Shown piece by piece: positions 1 to 13,500 of a stretch of DNA of 64,000 nucleotides; the first letter of the stretch is position 1, and each line of letters opens with the position of its first letter. The notes beneath the pieces were generated by a model. It did no database searches. It saw only the letters and a program-made list of their open reading frames with translations, and had not been told where the DNA came from. The DNA lies in assembly GCA_964019165.1 (NCBI GenBank), contig OZ025275.1:13078874-13142873 (forward strand), written 5' to 3'. This stretch comes from Mastigias papua. Taxonomy: Eukaryota; Cnidaria; Scyphozoa; Rhizostomeae; Mastigiidae. The position numbers and the translations under genes are program-made.

Positions 1-67
1 GAGTTAAGGTGTTATGGATGTATATGCACACTGTATGGATACAAATTGTCAGGGCCCCCTCTCCCTT

Positions 68-359
68 GTACGCAAACATACGTCACTTCAGTACAGGACG
101 AGAAGCTCTGTAGTACGCAAACATACGTCACTTCAGTACAGGACGAGAAGTTCTGTAGTACGCAAATATACGTCACTTCAGTACAGGACGAGAAGCTCTG
201 TAGTACGCAAACATACGTCACTTCAGTACAGGGCGAGAAATTCTGTAGTACGCAAATATACGTCACTTCAGTACAGGACGAGAAGCTCTGTAGTACGCAA
301 ACATACGTCACTTCAGTACAGGACGAGAAGGTCTGTAGTACGCAAACATACGTCACTTC
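68..359. repeat. 45-bp minisatellite, about 6.5 copies
   Basis: Tandem unit of 45 bp beginning GTACGCAAACATACGTCACT, nearly perfect, with single-base variants (A/G, C/T) between copies. Since 45 is a multiple of three and the unit lacks stops in several frames, it yields spurious ORFs on both strands. Every unit carries one TACGTCAC, a CRE-like half site. It lies upstream of, or within an intron of, the ELAC2-like gene. Confidence 0.95.
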
Positions 360-1328
360 CCTCGCTATCTTTTTGCGTACACACCATGTGAATAATCACT
401 TCTTTGAAAGATCACCTTGATAAGTTACAATATTATAAATGGGATGTAAAAATGCACAAGAATATTGACCCTGTGGATTTTATCCCTTGTTTACAGTGAC
501 TTTCGCTGCAATAAAGGATTCTCCATATTAAGTTTTGTTTATATAGAGACTAATTCCTTCGATAGTCAAAGCTAATTTCTTCGAAAGAGAGCACACTTTT
601 TAACTCTTCTCTCTTGTTTATTCAATTCACCTGCTCTCAAGAACTTTTGCCATTTTTGTTAAATTTTACTGAGCCTAGCTTACTGCTTATGCTCAGCTTA
701 AGGAAGCACATTTTGTATTAGCATTCTTCAAGGTTTTTGTCCGCTCAAGTTTAGTCATTCTTATGGTGTTAAGCTCTTTGTTACATGCGTCCTTATTCCC
801 ATTGCGTTTTATGTGGCACGGTACGTTGTTGGCAAGAAACTCCCTTAAATATTACACAAGTATTTCCTATTTTTTGCATATCTTGCTGATAATTGACATC
901 TATTGATGTCACATATCATGTTTGTACCCATGCTCAGTAGCAACCAGCAGGTTTTATTTGCACCACAGGCAGTGCCAGAGCTCCCCAACTAATTCATTAT
1001 AATTAGTAGGATTAGTTTCCGAAATTGTATTCGGGGAATTTAACGGTTTAAATGTATCGTTTTTTTTCAATTTTCAACACGAATAACGATTTGAAGTTTA
1101 TTTCTAATAGACAAAATACAATAATCACTAAATCACTAATTGAACAACATTGAGATGTCTTGCCTACCACGTTTATTTTTGCACCTGTCTCAAAATACAA
1201 ATTTTATGGTTTATTCGAGGGCATAATTAGAATTTGAAAGTGGAGGCCCGAAGAGTTGGAAAACGACGTGGTATGATGGAACAATTTTTTGGTGACTGTT
1301 TGTCTAATGTTATTTTACCATCTTCCAG
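360..1328. other. non-coding stretch, probably ELAC2-like intron
   Basis: AT-rich sequence without a convincing exon. I looked for a His-rich HADHH-type exon that should precede the exon at 1329 and did not find it, so this is probably the 3' part of a longer intron. Confidence 0.5.
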
Positions 1329-4300
1329 GGTGTGATCAGAATCTTAAAAGTACATTGGAAGCAACTTGGTGAGGTAATTATTCAAAAGTAATTGTTGATA
1401 GGTCATGTCTCTGAGAGATGCAGCAGTCATATCAAGTTGAACATCCTATGGGCATAAACTTTTGTTTACCCCTTCTTCTTAAGTGGTTTGGGGATATATT
1501 ATCCATTTTGATACAACACTGTTTAATCCTTTTGCCCTTTAGTAAGCCCTTTGTCTCATTTAGTGCTATCACCCCTTTATGATTGCCTATCCTGATATTT
1601 TCGAAAGTTTTTAATTCACGGCTGATTATGATTTTTTATGAGTTCTAAGCTCGATAGCAGTTGCCAAGTCTTAAATAATTTCTACATTCTAATCTGCTTT
1701 GATGAAGCCAGTTCTTTTACAATATGTTCGCCAGTTAGGCGCAGATTAGCATCCCGGAGGAAGTTTTTGATATGAACAGAAATTAGTAACTCTGTTTTAT
1801 AAGAGCCAGATATTTTTCCCAGGCGCAATGTTCTTAATTGTTCGATTATTTTGTGTTCAAATGTTCATATAGCTGTTCTTATTTCAAGAACGACTTTTTC
1901 GCAACTATTTGAGAAACTATATGCAGTATACAATTTTAAGACATTCGACCGGGCTACTTTTGACAGTGCAACAACGAATGCCGATGTTTATTAACAACCC
2001 CATCAGAATTTTATTGCAATAACAATGTGTGTAGTTAGTGCCTATACAAATTCTCACCTTAGGTTGAGTATGTTCTAGCTGTGTTCTATGTTGGTAAATG
2101 GAGCCTTGGTATGCTTATAAAGCGTACTCTTCTAAAAACAGTGTGCGCTTTTATTTAAAACGTTAGGAAGATAACTTTATATCAAACATCGAATAACATA
2201 CAGACTTAGATAAAACTGATCTAGGGTCAAAAATCGAAGATTCACCTTGCTGTTTTGAGAGAGAGGCAAGTCAAGGGGACCGATTTATTGCCAATGTGAA
2301 TAGTTGATTTTGAGGGCTCTCCTTTATTTCTTTCTTACTTGGCAGCTGTTTACGGACTAGCTGATGATGTTACTGATTACTATTGAAAAAAGAGAGATCC
2401 ATGCTCCAACACTTTGCAAGTTAGGGAATTCGCTATTGAATTGTGTCCTTGTAGCCATTTTTAACATTCTGATTTCTTATTTATGCATGATCACTTCTGT
2501 TATTCGTTTACTCTGATTTGCAGCAAAACCTGACAAAAGTATGAATTTTTATCGCTTTTATTTTCCTGACAGAAAAATCCTTCATCATACACTCCACTGT
2601 TAATTGCTGGCCCACAAAGACTAGCCACGTGGCTGAATGAGTACGCCACTAGCTGCGAGAGTCTGCGATTTCGGTAATCCTATCATGTTTATTATCGCAC
2701 TGTGGTATGCTGGCAAAACGTAACTGATCCTTTAAGCGCTATGTAGGAGGCTTTCTCATATGCACTGATGCAGATTACTATTAAATGCACTATGATTTTA
2801 TCTAAATATGGCAATGTTACTGTTCAGTGCAATATTGTAGCTATTAAGTGAAAAATGCAGATCAGAATAGACAGCAAGTGTGCATGTGATATAGCTGTTG
2901 GTCAGTAGCGTAACATAACGGCAGTGGGCCCTTGGAGATATTATAGTTGTAGGCCTTTTCAGGCTTAAATTTTTTCGCACATTAATAAATGCTTAAAAAG
3001 ACTATTATTATACTCATATATAATTGCTAGGCATGTTCATAAACTTTTTTACGTTTGGTTGTTGTCTAGTTAAAAGTAGCTAATTATACGTAGTACCAAC
3101 TATTAATAATACATATGTATTAGTAGAAAAAGCATAACTTAAATTCCGATGCAACACATGCAATAGTCGCCACCCCAGTGGTTTGTTTCTTTCTTTCACT
3201 TCTTTGTAAAGGATTTGACTGTCCCTTGAAAATCTGCGAGAGATCCCGCTGGGATCTCAGAGGCTCGATGGCCTTTAGGAGTTGTGTTAACTTCAACATA
3301 TGTCGATTACGCTACTGCTATTGGTTGAGATTGTGACGTATTGGGTCACTACTTTCTGATTTTATGTTTTTCTGATTTTTGAAATACTAATTGCATTAAA
3401 CCTTGGTATATTTAATTATTGCCAAAAGGGTAGTCTAACAGTTTTGTACAGTAAAGAAACCTTTGCTTATTGATTTAGATAAAGCGTAGTTTGTAAGTAG
3501 AAGTTCACAAAGTTTTCAATCAAATTTTCTGGCCATTTGCGTCAGCCTTTGAAGTTACCATGTTGTGAGACTGTTTGGTTTACTTTGGTTGGTGTTGGTG
3601 AAAGCCAATAAACAGGCAAGTAAAGTCGATTAGCAAATAGTTTCGCTTGAACTAGGTACGAAAAGATGATCGCTGTTCCTTCTCGTGTATGGTGGAGTAT
3701 CACTATTGCCAAAGGAATTTTGATTATATTTTGGCAGCAATAAAACTGTGGCTTTAGTCTGTGTTTTTTTTAGTTTAAATAAGAATTGCTTTGACAGATT
3801 TGAGTTGTAATTTCTACTTTATTATATTTCAGCTTTGTCGACTGTGCACCATTGTCCCATTACAGTTCAAGCTGGAACCTCTCGAGGGAGCTGCCTGAAT
3901 TTTCCGAAGTAGGTTTATTTGGAGATGCATATCACCTGTCTGTCGATCACGGTGGGATAAAATTCATGAATAGTTTGAATGGAAAGATATAGAGTATGAA
4001 ATTTATGACCTTTATGAAAAGAACTGATCATATTTTCTACTCAGTTGTATTGTTTATAATATGTCATATGGAGATTCATTTACAGACTTATTCTATCTCT
4101 CTAGGAAATAATGAGAATTAACTGCGTTGACTTAACAATTTCAAAATGTCACTTTAATATGATAGTAGCAAGGAACAACATGATAAGACTGAAACACGGA
4201 GACTGGACCCGTGTGTAAAACTGTATATTCACATTTTTATTTATATCTATACCAGTAAAATCGTTGACGTGGTTTTTTATTTAGCTTGATAATGATTCTT

Positions 4301-7300
4301 TGGCGACATCGAAACGTTACTGAGCATAGTTACTAAAGCGAGCATTTAGCTTTAAGTACTGCATTGCACTCTGGGATTGATTTTCAATTGGCTGATAGCC
4401 CCTATTGCTGCATCTTCATTATGCTTGGGTATAAATTAGCATTGTTTTGCATACTGATTAATATAATGTTCAGATAATTGGTTTTGTAGATTGACGCAGT
4501 ACCAGTAGATCACCACACTGAAGCGTATGGAATTGTCCTAAAGCATAAAGATGGATGGAAAATTACATATTCTGGTGATACAGAGCCATGCGAAAATCTA
4601 GTTGATGCAGGTGAGATGTTGAAATTTGCTCAAAAGTCTTGTGTTGTTTTAGTTTAGCTACTCTCTAGTGCCGCGTAAATTTGAGGGGGAGCTTGTTTAT
4701 TTTCTGAAATTCTTCCCAGCCACCGAGCTTATTAATACCACTTCTCGTTAGTCTTCCTATTTTCCAATTCGAGCAAAATTTTTTGCCAAGGAAATTATGG
4801 TCACAACCTTAATATTCTTCTCTAGAAATACCATTGTGATATTTTTCTGTAAACGATAAGTCTATAATTGTGATATAAGACCACAGGACTATTTGTTATT
4901 TAGTTGCGCCAATGTTTCGCTGAAACTGTATCATTGCAGTAACTTTGGACATTTCGACCTCATTAACTTTGGATGAGCTCTCTTACAAGTTTAGTGCCAA
5001 AGTTACTTTAGACTTACGCAGGATAGCATTCAAATGCTAAGAAAACCAATTTTCCAGGCAGTAGAATGAAAGAATAATAGCATCACAGGGTCCATTCGTT
5101 TTTAGACACGTCCAAGAGCAAACACGCTTGCAATGGAGAGCTATAAGTATTTCTAAGGATAGAATAGTATATTTATTTCTAAAATATGTATAGTATTAAG
5201 TAAATAAATATACTTAGTAAATAGAATATTTAACTATATTTATTTCTAAGGATAGTCTAGTATATTATTTAGCGTAGCATTTTTAAGATCGTCAGTGATT
5301 TTTGATAAACTATCAATGATCTTTAATGCTGTCATCTTCTTTTCTTTCTTTTTACTCAGCACAGACCTTAACGATAGCATCATTTTGTTGACTTCCTATT
5401 ATGTTGAAGCATTTGAACTAATGTTTCGTCATCACGCTTCAAATGATACTGTATAATGTCAGGTATTGCCCGATTGTGTGATGTAGTATGTTGTGTACTA
5501 ATATGGATGTAAGCAGGAGGACAATGTAGCTCCCATTTCATGTTTTGTGCATGCAATAATAGCACTTTTTACGGTTTAAATTTGCATTTACTGGATAAGT
5601 CTTGTGCAGGGAAGGACTCTACGTTGTTGATTCACGAGGCTACATTTGAAGATGGAATGGAAGAAGAAGCAAAAGAAAAGCACCATAGGTACTCATATTT
5701 TATCATATTTAATTATAAATTAGCATATTTTAGTATAGTAGAATATTTTTCATCGTAAGTTAGCACATTTAGTCATCAGTTAGCACAGTTTTATATTGGT
5801 CATTGAACTCGTAAGTGTTTTGGAATTTCAGTGCTTTTACCGTATTACTGAGGTACGTGGGTATCTAATATTTCATTTACCTGATCTTGTAAAATGTTGG
5901 CATCTTAAGGATGTGCAGTGGTCAACAGCTCTTGAAGTGACGATGGGCGTTAGAAATGGGTGAGAGTTGTGGAAATTAAGTGGTGTATAGCGAACTTCCA
6001 CGTGATATAAGGCAACTACACTGTACGTCCCTAAATTTAAAGCACATATATGATTTTTAAACCTTTCTTGCCCTATATTTTTTGTTGTTTAGTGACTTTT
6101 AGCAATTACTGTAAACACACATTTATGTCTACATATAGTAAAGGTTTTTAAGTAGCGTAGTTTTTAGCGTTCTTTGTGTCGTGGGTGCATCTCTCTACTT
6201 GGGGTAGCCTAATGGCGGCATGGCATTTTTGAAACCTAGCGAGGAAGGAATTTTACTTCATATATATTGATACGGCTTTAATCGATACAAGGACCCCATT
6301 AGAGCATGCATACGGAGTAAATGTACCGATAATTAATATTCTCTTTCTTATTCTTAGACAAGTATCCCATTGGTGGCTGAAATATATGTAAATGTATAGC
6401 CATTTATTTTAATAATAACAATGGTGAGGTCCCATGCTGAAATGCAGAACAGACTGTTTTGTTGTGCTTATCTAGCAATGTTTGTATCGGCAGCCAAGAT
6501 TCAACAGCGTATGCCTAGACCCAATATCAGTCCTGTCATTCCATAATTCGTTATGGTCCATGTTTTGTCAAAATCATTAAGTACCTTGATGTCTCTTCGT
6601 TCAATTTTTCAGCACTTGTGGCCAGGCACTGGAAATAGCAGAAAGAATGAACGCAAAGAATGTCCTTCTTACTCACTTTAGTCAGCGGTATGCGAAAATT
6701 CCAGTAATGAAGAACTGCACACCCGTTGCAGTGGCATTCGATCACATGCAAGTAAGCCATCCTGTTTATTGTTTTGGTCATTTTTCCGTAATAGTCCTTA
6801 AATGGGTATATTTTGACGGGATCTCTACGTATTCCTTAGAGCTAATTTGCATATACAGTTGTCATATTATGTGTAAAAAAGATTTTATCTCACGAAGTGC
6901 TGCAGTTACCTGTAGCTAATTGCAGTGAAATATTGGTGACATTACCTGTTGTTTAGTATCAAGATTTCAGAAGATTTAAGGGAGAAGCGCAATACTTGCT
7001 GTCCTCTGTGTAAATCACTTTCTTAGATTGACTCTAAAGATGAAAGTGAGAACATTCTGAAAATTCTGCAGGGTTTTTGTTCAGAAGGCAGTATTTCAGG
7101 ATTTTAGTGAGGGATGTAGGAACCGGGGGGCCAGAGGGGCCATACCCCCCACTTTTTAGCAAACTATGCAAAAGTGCCCATCTGAAGCCCAAAATGGGCG
7201 AGGTAATGTGCCCCTTTTAGCACTTGGCCCCCCCACTTTTTAGATGCTTCCTACGTCCCTGATTCTAGTGTGTTTTTATTTGGAATGCTGACCAAGTGTT

Positions 7301-7623
7301 ATACCTTTTCAATGTTTCACTCTCTGACTTATAAGCGTGAACGTGATGCATTGTGAATTAGCTGCAATATGTTCAGAATATAATAGTATATATTGGTTAC
7401 TTTTTTATAATTTTCATATTGTAGCTAAATAATATGAAGGACCCCTTGTAGACCAGTATTTGCTGAAGGGCTGCCCTCCTAAAATTATTTGAACAAAACA
7501 AAAATTGGAACACGGCTTCATAAATCTGTCTGCTATCGTTTTTAGGTTCATCCGGACGACATACCAGAAATAAGTAAACTGTTACCAAAATTACAGCTGC
7601 TTTTCCCCGAGGAGAGTAGATGA
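1329..7623 (+). CDS. ELAC2: tRNase Z long form, C-terminal half (ELAC2-like), 5' partial
   Basis: Metallo-beta-lactamase endonuclease that removes 3' trailers from pre-tRNAs. Seven exons are readable: 1329-1373, 2573-2673, 3833-3908, 4490-4610, 5610-5688, 6613-6751 and 7546-7623 (stop TGA). All have AG/GT borders and compatible phases; together they give 212 residues. Landmarks in order: TPLLIAGPQRLATWLNEY (matches the PLLVVAP..L..WL segment of ELAC2), VDHHTEAYG (metal-binding His of motif III, with His where many homologues have Cys), YSGDTEPCENL (metal-bridging Asp), LLIHEATFEDGMEEEA and LLTHFSQRY (motif V His), then AVAFDHM. The HxHxDH catalytic loop and the N-terminal half are not in the window; the first exon here (GVIRILKVHWKQLGE) should follow it directly. 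That first short exon is the least certain; the other six are firm. Family assignment is by recognised motifs, not by a search. Confidence 0.9.
7109..7261. mobile_element. short hAT-type MITE
   Basis: Imperfect terminal inverted repeats (left AGGGATGTAGGAACC, right end complementary to CAGGGACGTAGGAAGC) with G/C-run interior, flanked by 8-bp near-identical direct repeats ATTTTAGT (7101-7108) and ATTCTAGT (7262-7269). An 8-bp duplication plus CAGGG termini fits a non-autonomous hAT. It lies in the last intron of the ELAC2-like gene. Confidence 0.7.
7435..7495 (+). mobile_element. LINE 3' tail fragment (GGAGGG...CCCTCC hairpin family)
   Basis: GAAGGACCCCTT ... GCTGAAGGGCTGCCCTCC followed by an A/T-rich tail resembles the 3' ends at 26360-26466 and 60636-60700. 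A solo, 5'-truncated LINE end, about 50 bp before the last ELAC2-like exon. Confidence 0.6.
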
Positions 7624-10584
7624 TAACGCTTTAAATCGTGAGTTGGGATTTTTATGAATTATTTAATTAGTATTCGTTTGATTTTGTTCTGGAATGATGT
7701 CTTCCAAAGTCAATATGATATCCGTAAAAATGATCCTCCATCAGGGGGGAGGAATTGCGGGGGAATCCTGCGGTCTATAACACTGCCTTTTCTCTTCAAA
7801 AGAATTATCGTGTCCTTGAAAGTAGCGAAGTAATGAGCGTTGTCCCTTTTCTAAATTTAGACATATTATTCCAAGCAATATCTTAATGAAAAGGTTTTAG
7901 TGTGCCTTTTTATGGATAAGGGACCCATAGCCTTGAAAATTCCTAGCTTGGCCCCAATCATCGATTTTGTTTGAAGAATTAAATGTGTCAAAAGTTATAT
8001 TTTTGTGAAGAGAAAGGTTCACTTTTGTACAACTAAACATGTGAAACATCGCTAGCTACATGGCTTCAACTACAAATTAGCAGCACATTCTTCAATCAGT
8101 GCCAAAAATCCTTCAAACACCCATTGAATAATGCAGTTTATTTGACAATAGTAAATTTACGGTCAGATTTGACGGCTAGTTATCGCCCCCCCCCCTTATA
8201 ACAATGTTGAGGTAAGGGCTTGGTTGCTTGGGTGTTATTTGAGAATGATTCGACGTGGAAATAATGATCCTTCAGAAAATGACCGCCTTAATTAGAACTT
8301 GTATGGGCACGAAACAAAATATACGAGTGCGGATGATGAGAAAAGTTTCAAGATGCACCATATTCTGAGCCTGTTATGTGTTTCCCGCTCATTGTTCACC
8401 CAGTAGAAAAGTGGTAGCAGGTATCAACACTTGGGATGTTTAAATCATGGCAGCGCGGAAAGGGCCTGGCCACACTAACTTATTTTGCCGCCGTTCCATG
8501 ATAAGTGCTCCATCTACCAGGAACTCCTTAATATAAAGAGTCATATATGGGGCTAACCTTTTCTCAATTATTATGTTTCGGCAACTTGGGGCATGCTGTT
8601 AGAGCATCAAAAAAGCTTTCTTGGTTTTTGGAATGTATGAGGACTAAAACCCGTGGGGAGCAAACTGTAAATTCAGCAAAGGATAGCAGAAAAGCTCTAC
8701 AGAAATATTATGAATGAAGTTGATTTCTTCTGATAAGAAACACCGATTACATACTCAAAGAGCATACGATGTATCAATCTGGCAAATAGATAAAGACCAT
8801 AAAAGACAAGGCTGCATTCAATTGGAGACAAAACTTGTAATTTCTATCTTTACAACTTTCGAAGTAAGCCAAATTTGTTGCCACTTGTTATATACAAATA
8901 TAAAAAACAAGATCTATAAGTAAAAGTCTCCGTGTTGTTCTTCATATATTACATAATTATATATTTACTACTGGATGTAGTTCTTAGACTTTTTAACTCA
9001 TTTTGCGGCATCATGTTTTCCCTTGCATGTTGATCGAAAATCTAGGGTCAGTTTATCAGAGGCTAAAGACATATCCTATTAAGAATCCCTTGTTATTGCT
9101 CTGCAAATGTCGGGTGAATGTCAAATGTCAAATGTCGGGTGAAGTCTATCAGTCATCTCCAAGTAGCATGGGAAATAACACTGCTTGGCCATTGCAAGGA
9201 AGAATTCGCAATGCTGTATAAGGCCCTGTGTGCAAACTTAAAAGCAGATTATATCTAAGGCTAAAGAATGGCTTAAACCTAAGAAAATATTGGAAGCTAA
9301 TTTAGTGGCATCAGTTAGGGACAGGCTGTTGTTTATTAGAGGGGGGGGGGCAAACTGACCCAAGGAAAACTGGGCAAGCCGTAGAAACGTGTTTGTTCTT
9401 GAAAAGATATTAGGGAGCGACATTCACCTCCCATGTGCCCACCACTGTTTGGCTCTAGATTCCAAGAAAAATTTTATGGTTTGGGCTAAATATTTAAATG
9501 TTCATGAATTGCTGTGATAGTATTGAATTTCAACCAAAATGCATAGGAAAAATTGCCATGACTGTAATGGAAACTATTATCAACAGGATGCTTAAAGCAA
9601 ATGCACCTTATTTAACGACAGAAGTACAAAACAGCTAGAAATAAAGTATACAGCGAAAATACAAACATTCACAAAAGACAAAAATACACAAAAGACAAAA
9701 ATATACAAATATTTATAAAGTATCCACTGCTTAGGAGATGTATAAAAGAAAGATAAAAAAACCGGTTGATTGAGTAATAACGGACCGATGCTCTAAAATA
9801 AGGGGGGGGGGGGGTTTACTTCTCTATTTTGAACAATAAAGTTTCCATTGTTGCATATAAGTACATCTGTCTACTGCAATGCAGCTATATTCTGCAAGTC
9901 CAATCTGACCACATTTGTCCAGCAAATGTGCACAGAAGCAAAGAAAAAGCCAACCTGCCTTTATATTTTAGTCTTTTGAAACAATGCTATATATTGGTAT
10001 AATTTTATGAGAAAATAACCAGCAATCTCCCAGACTTTTGCATATTTGGAAAAGGTTGTTTTTGGTGTTTCTCATTATGCACGTAGAGAAAACAGAACAA
10101 GATGTTAACCCTCGACAGTGAAGCTAGAAAGCAAACTGCCAAGAAAGATTCACTCCTTGGCTAAAGAAAATAACCCTTCCAGGTGCTATGGTCATGCAAC
10201 ATTCCCAAAGCAAAACAAAACTCCATTATACTCTACGCGGGCAGTGGCGAAGATGATGCTTCTAGGGGTGTGTGAATAAAAATTTTCCGACGACAGGGGC
10301 GTGACATCTAAGGATTTAGCGTGGTATGTAGTGGTACAGCCGACAGTATGCCAAACAAAGATATTTAGGATGTTTGTGAAAGTTGCAAAATTTACAAACA
10401 AGCTGCACTATTTAGCGAAAAATCATAGTATTTTCCGATAAAAGGCAAGTTTTTCCGATGAAGTGTTTTGCAGGGGGTATGACGCCCTTCACGTCCCCCT
10501 CTCAGAACCGGCCTAAACTTTACCTAAAAATCTATGATCTACGTCACATACACAATATATTCTAATAAATATTATAAACAAATA
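7624..10584. other. intergenic, ELAC2-like to PIDD1-like (tail to tail)
   Basis: No gene is supportable. It contains one copy of a dispersed repeat (about 8087-8262), homopolymer C at about 8187-8197 and homopolymer G at about 9342-9351 and 9801-9813. The short ORFs here have no recognisable domain. Confidence 0.6.
8087..8262. repeat. dispersed repeat, copy 1
   Basis: Starts near CACATTCTTCAATCAGTGCC and includes ACACCCATTGAATAATGCAG, a C-run, CAATGTTGAGGTAAGGGCTT and GGGTGTTATTTGAGA. The same order of motifs recurs at about 16372-16530. No coding content or termini recognised. Confidence 0.75.
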
Positions 10585-13500
10585 TTAATGGATAAAAAGC
10601 CGCCTTGCCGTGTTATTCAGACCGCATTCTGCAAGAGCTATCTTTAAACAAGATGTTGAACATCGTTCAGGGTACATCTCTTTCCAAACAGCCAGCATTT
10701 GAAAGGCTTTCTCGCGTCCTCCTTCATATCTATTGTTAAGCTCAATTTCAGATATCTTGGTTTGCTCGATACCCAAAGCTCGCCCAACATGTTTCCACTT
10801 CTCTGCTATCCAGCCTGCGATTCGATCAAGCCTTGCATCTGTCAGAAAGTCTTCCTCATCAAAATCTCTATCAATCATTTTCCGTTTTACAGCTTTCAGA
10901 GGTGTTTTCTCTGGACTGTCCTGGCAGCTACAGTAGCCAGAGCTTGTAGGTGCTAAAAGAACAAATTAAGACTTTTCACATCTCTTTCATTATACATTAT
11001 ATATATATAGTACTTGCAAAAGCCCCGAAAATTCTCTAACGAATGTCATTTGTAACCAGACAATTGCAACAAAACATAATAGTCAAGAAATTGATACACA
11101 CACAAGAAGGGCCTTCTTTCTAGATCAGGGATTCCCAACCAAGGGTACCCGCACCCCTGTACCCACGTGAGAGGCGTCCATCTAAATGACAAGGACTCCA
11201 TCTATTTATTGCACTCCAGTGGCCTTGAGCAAGATATCTGCTGTGTGGGGTACAAAGTCAGAGCAGAAATTGCTGTGGAGCGCAGGAGTAAGAAAGGGTT
11301 GGAAACCACTTATCTAGATAAAAAGAACTCACTTTGAATAAAATTTTCCATCCTCCTGTTCTCTCTATTCTCCATCATTTGATCTAAGGGGATAAGTTTC
11401 ATCCTCCTTGCCACATCAAACATGGCTCGAATAAAGTCATTTTCATCACCTCCACGAGATAAGAAGTGTGCTAGAATTTGCTCAATTGGATTTTCGGCAG
11501 AGAATATTTTATTGACCTCGTTTCTGGTGTAGCCAAGAGCAATAGCAAGCTCTTTCCATCGCTCTTCAATAGCCAGTAGACCTGTCAATCAAAAAATGAT
11601 TCCATGGAAACAAAACTGAAAGAATTATTCCACTGTATTGCTGATATTCTAGAAGTCACCGTCACTTTTTTGACTTAATGCTTTATTAACCTGCATCACT
11701 GTAGATGTTTATTTTCTATAAAAGTTTGCATACCATAAGATATATTTACTGTTCCAGTAGGCACTGATTCCTAAAAGTATTTTGCAGGGGGCTACCATGT
11801 AGAATAATTTGATATGTGTGGTTACCACTAGTCTATAACAAAGTGTGTCTCTGTTGATTGCTCTTCATATAAGTTTAATAGAGACCAAAATAAAGAACAG
11901 AAATATAGGTAGAAAAGAATACATATGTTATTGACTTAGAAATAAAAATGATTCTAGCACAAATGAACATCAAGGGGCAGGAAGAACAATGAATTTAGCA
12001 AGCCAAGAATAAAGCAAAACAAATGTCCATTCAAACCAACATTTGCTATTTAAAAGTATCTTGAAACATAAAAGGTCTCAGGACACCAGTCAAAATGTTG
12101 TCAAATCTATATTCAAAACTTTTGTAAAAGCAAACCTGCAACTTCCTGTGCTAGTTTTGTTTCCAGAGCTGTTGGCTTTCTCTTTGACAGTGTTCTCCTC
12201 AAGGCTGCCTGCAGGATAATTTACATAAAATTCATAACACAGAGCATCTGGCTTGTTACATTTCAAATCACCATTTGATATAAGTGAATGACTCTCTTCT
12301 TACTTCAAATAGATAAAATTTCAAAAGCATTTCCCCACAATTTCAGGCTGTAACTTTTGATATGCATCAGCAAAAGTCATGTCTCAAAAGCTATATCTTA
12401 CCTTCTGCAACAAAAAATCAGCAACTGGTTGTTCATTGTCTGAGTTGTCCTTCTGACTAACAAACACTTTCCCAAAATTTCCTTCTTTGACTGGTTCAAT
12501 AAATATCAAAGCAAACTGTTTGTCAAACTCAGTTCCATTAAACTTTTCAGTTTTTGTCATTCCATCTGCTTCACCCACATCAAGATCAGCTGTGAACTTT
12601 TTTGATTTCAATCTGGCAATCAAACAAAAATCTGCCTATATATTACAGTAAAAACCTGCACAAAAATCTCCCTTTTATGGACCTATTTGTGAGCCCCAAA
12701 TAAACCTTCCCCCTGCCTATTAATTTTCGAAAAATCCACCATTGACATCCTCATTCCAGACCTCCAAATTAGTATTTGTGTCTCTAATTTGATCGAGTAT
12801 TAAGCAACACGAGGAGTTGTGCTTTTTTGCACATTAATACCTTGAGAAACTCTCCATCCATCCAGGCTATTCCAGCCCACCATTTATCAAGTTTTTAGGA
12901 AGTTTCCGGCCCCCTACAATTCCAACCCCCATCTATTTGGGGCTTAAGAGTAGGCTAATAAGGTTCCTATAACAGTCATATGAGTATATAATTTTAGGTA
13001 GCAATTCATAATTAAAACTTTGTACTGCATAGTATGCATTGAGAAATGGTCTTTATTGTCTTGGAAGAAAGCTCACAGTTCCCTTGCTGAACCAGTCAAA
13101 GTCAAAATTTCATATCTTGTTTATAGGAATCTGAACAAGTTTAGGGTACAGGTTCTTAAACACTGTGGTTCTTTTATGTGGGTTTTAACAGTAGTATATC
13201 TCCATTGACCACAAATGCATTGTAATAGAAAAATTTTGACTGTGAATGATAGCTCTATGGCAATAGGTAACTCAAATTTACTGCCTAGCACAAAGCTGGA
13301 TCAGAGTTAAAGTTACAGAGCATGGATTCTGGAGGCTAAAGACATTTCAAAGCACCAAATCAATACTCACTCTATCTGGACATTTCCTTTACTTAAGTCA
13401 CGAGGTTTAGATCGACCAACTTCCAAAGGGAATTGGCTGCAGTCAGTAACTGGAGGGTTTCCAGCCAGGTGACATATAATGCAAAGCCCAAACTGTCTGG

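Noticed and set aside
68..359. CRISPR array
   Set aside because: The whole 45-bp unit is repeated with no unique spacers, and the host is a eukaryote.
12..420. Open frames of 114-125 aa on both strands at the left edge
   Set aside because: They come from the 45-bp minisatellite; the peptide repeats TYVCVLQ or HTSLQYR are artefacts of a unit divisible by three.
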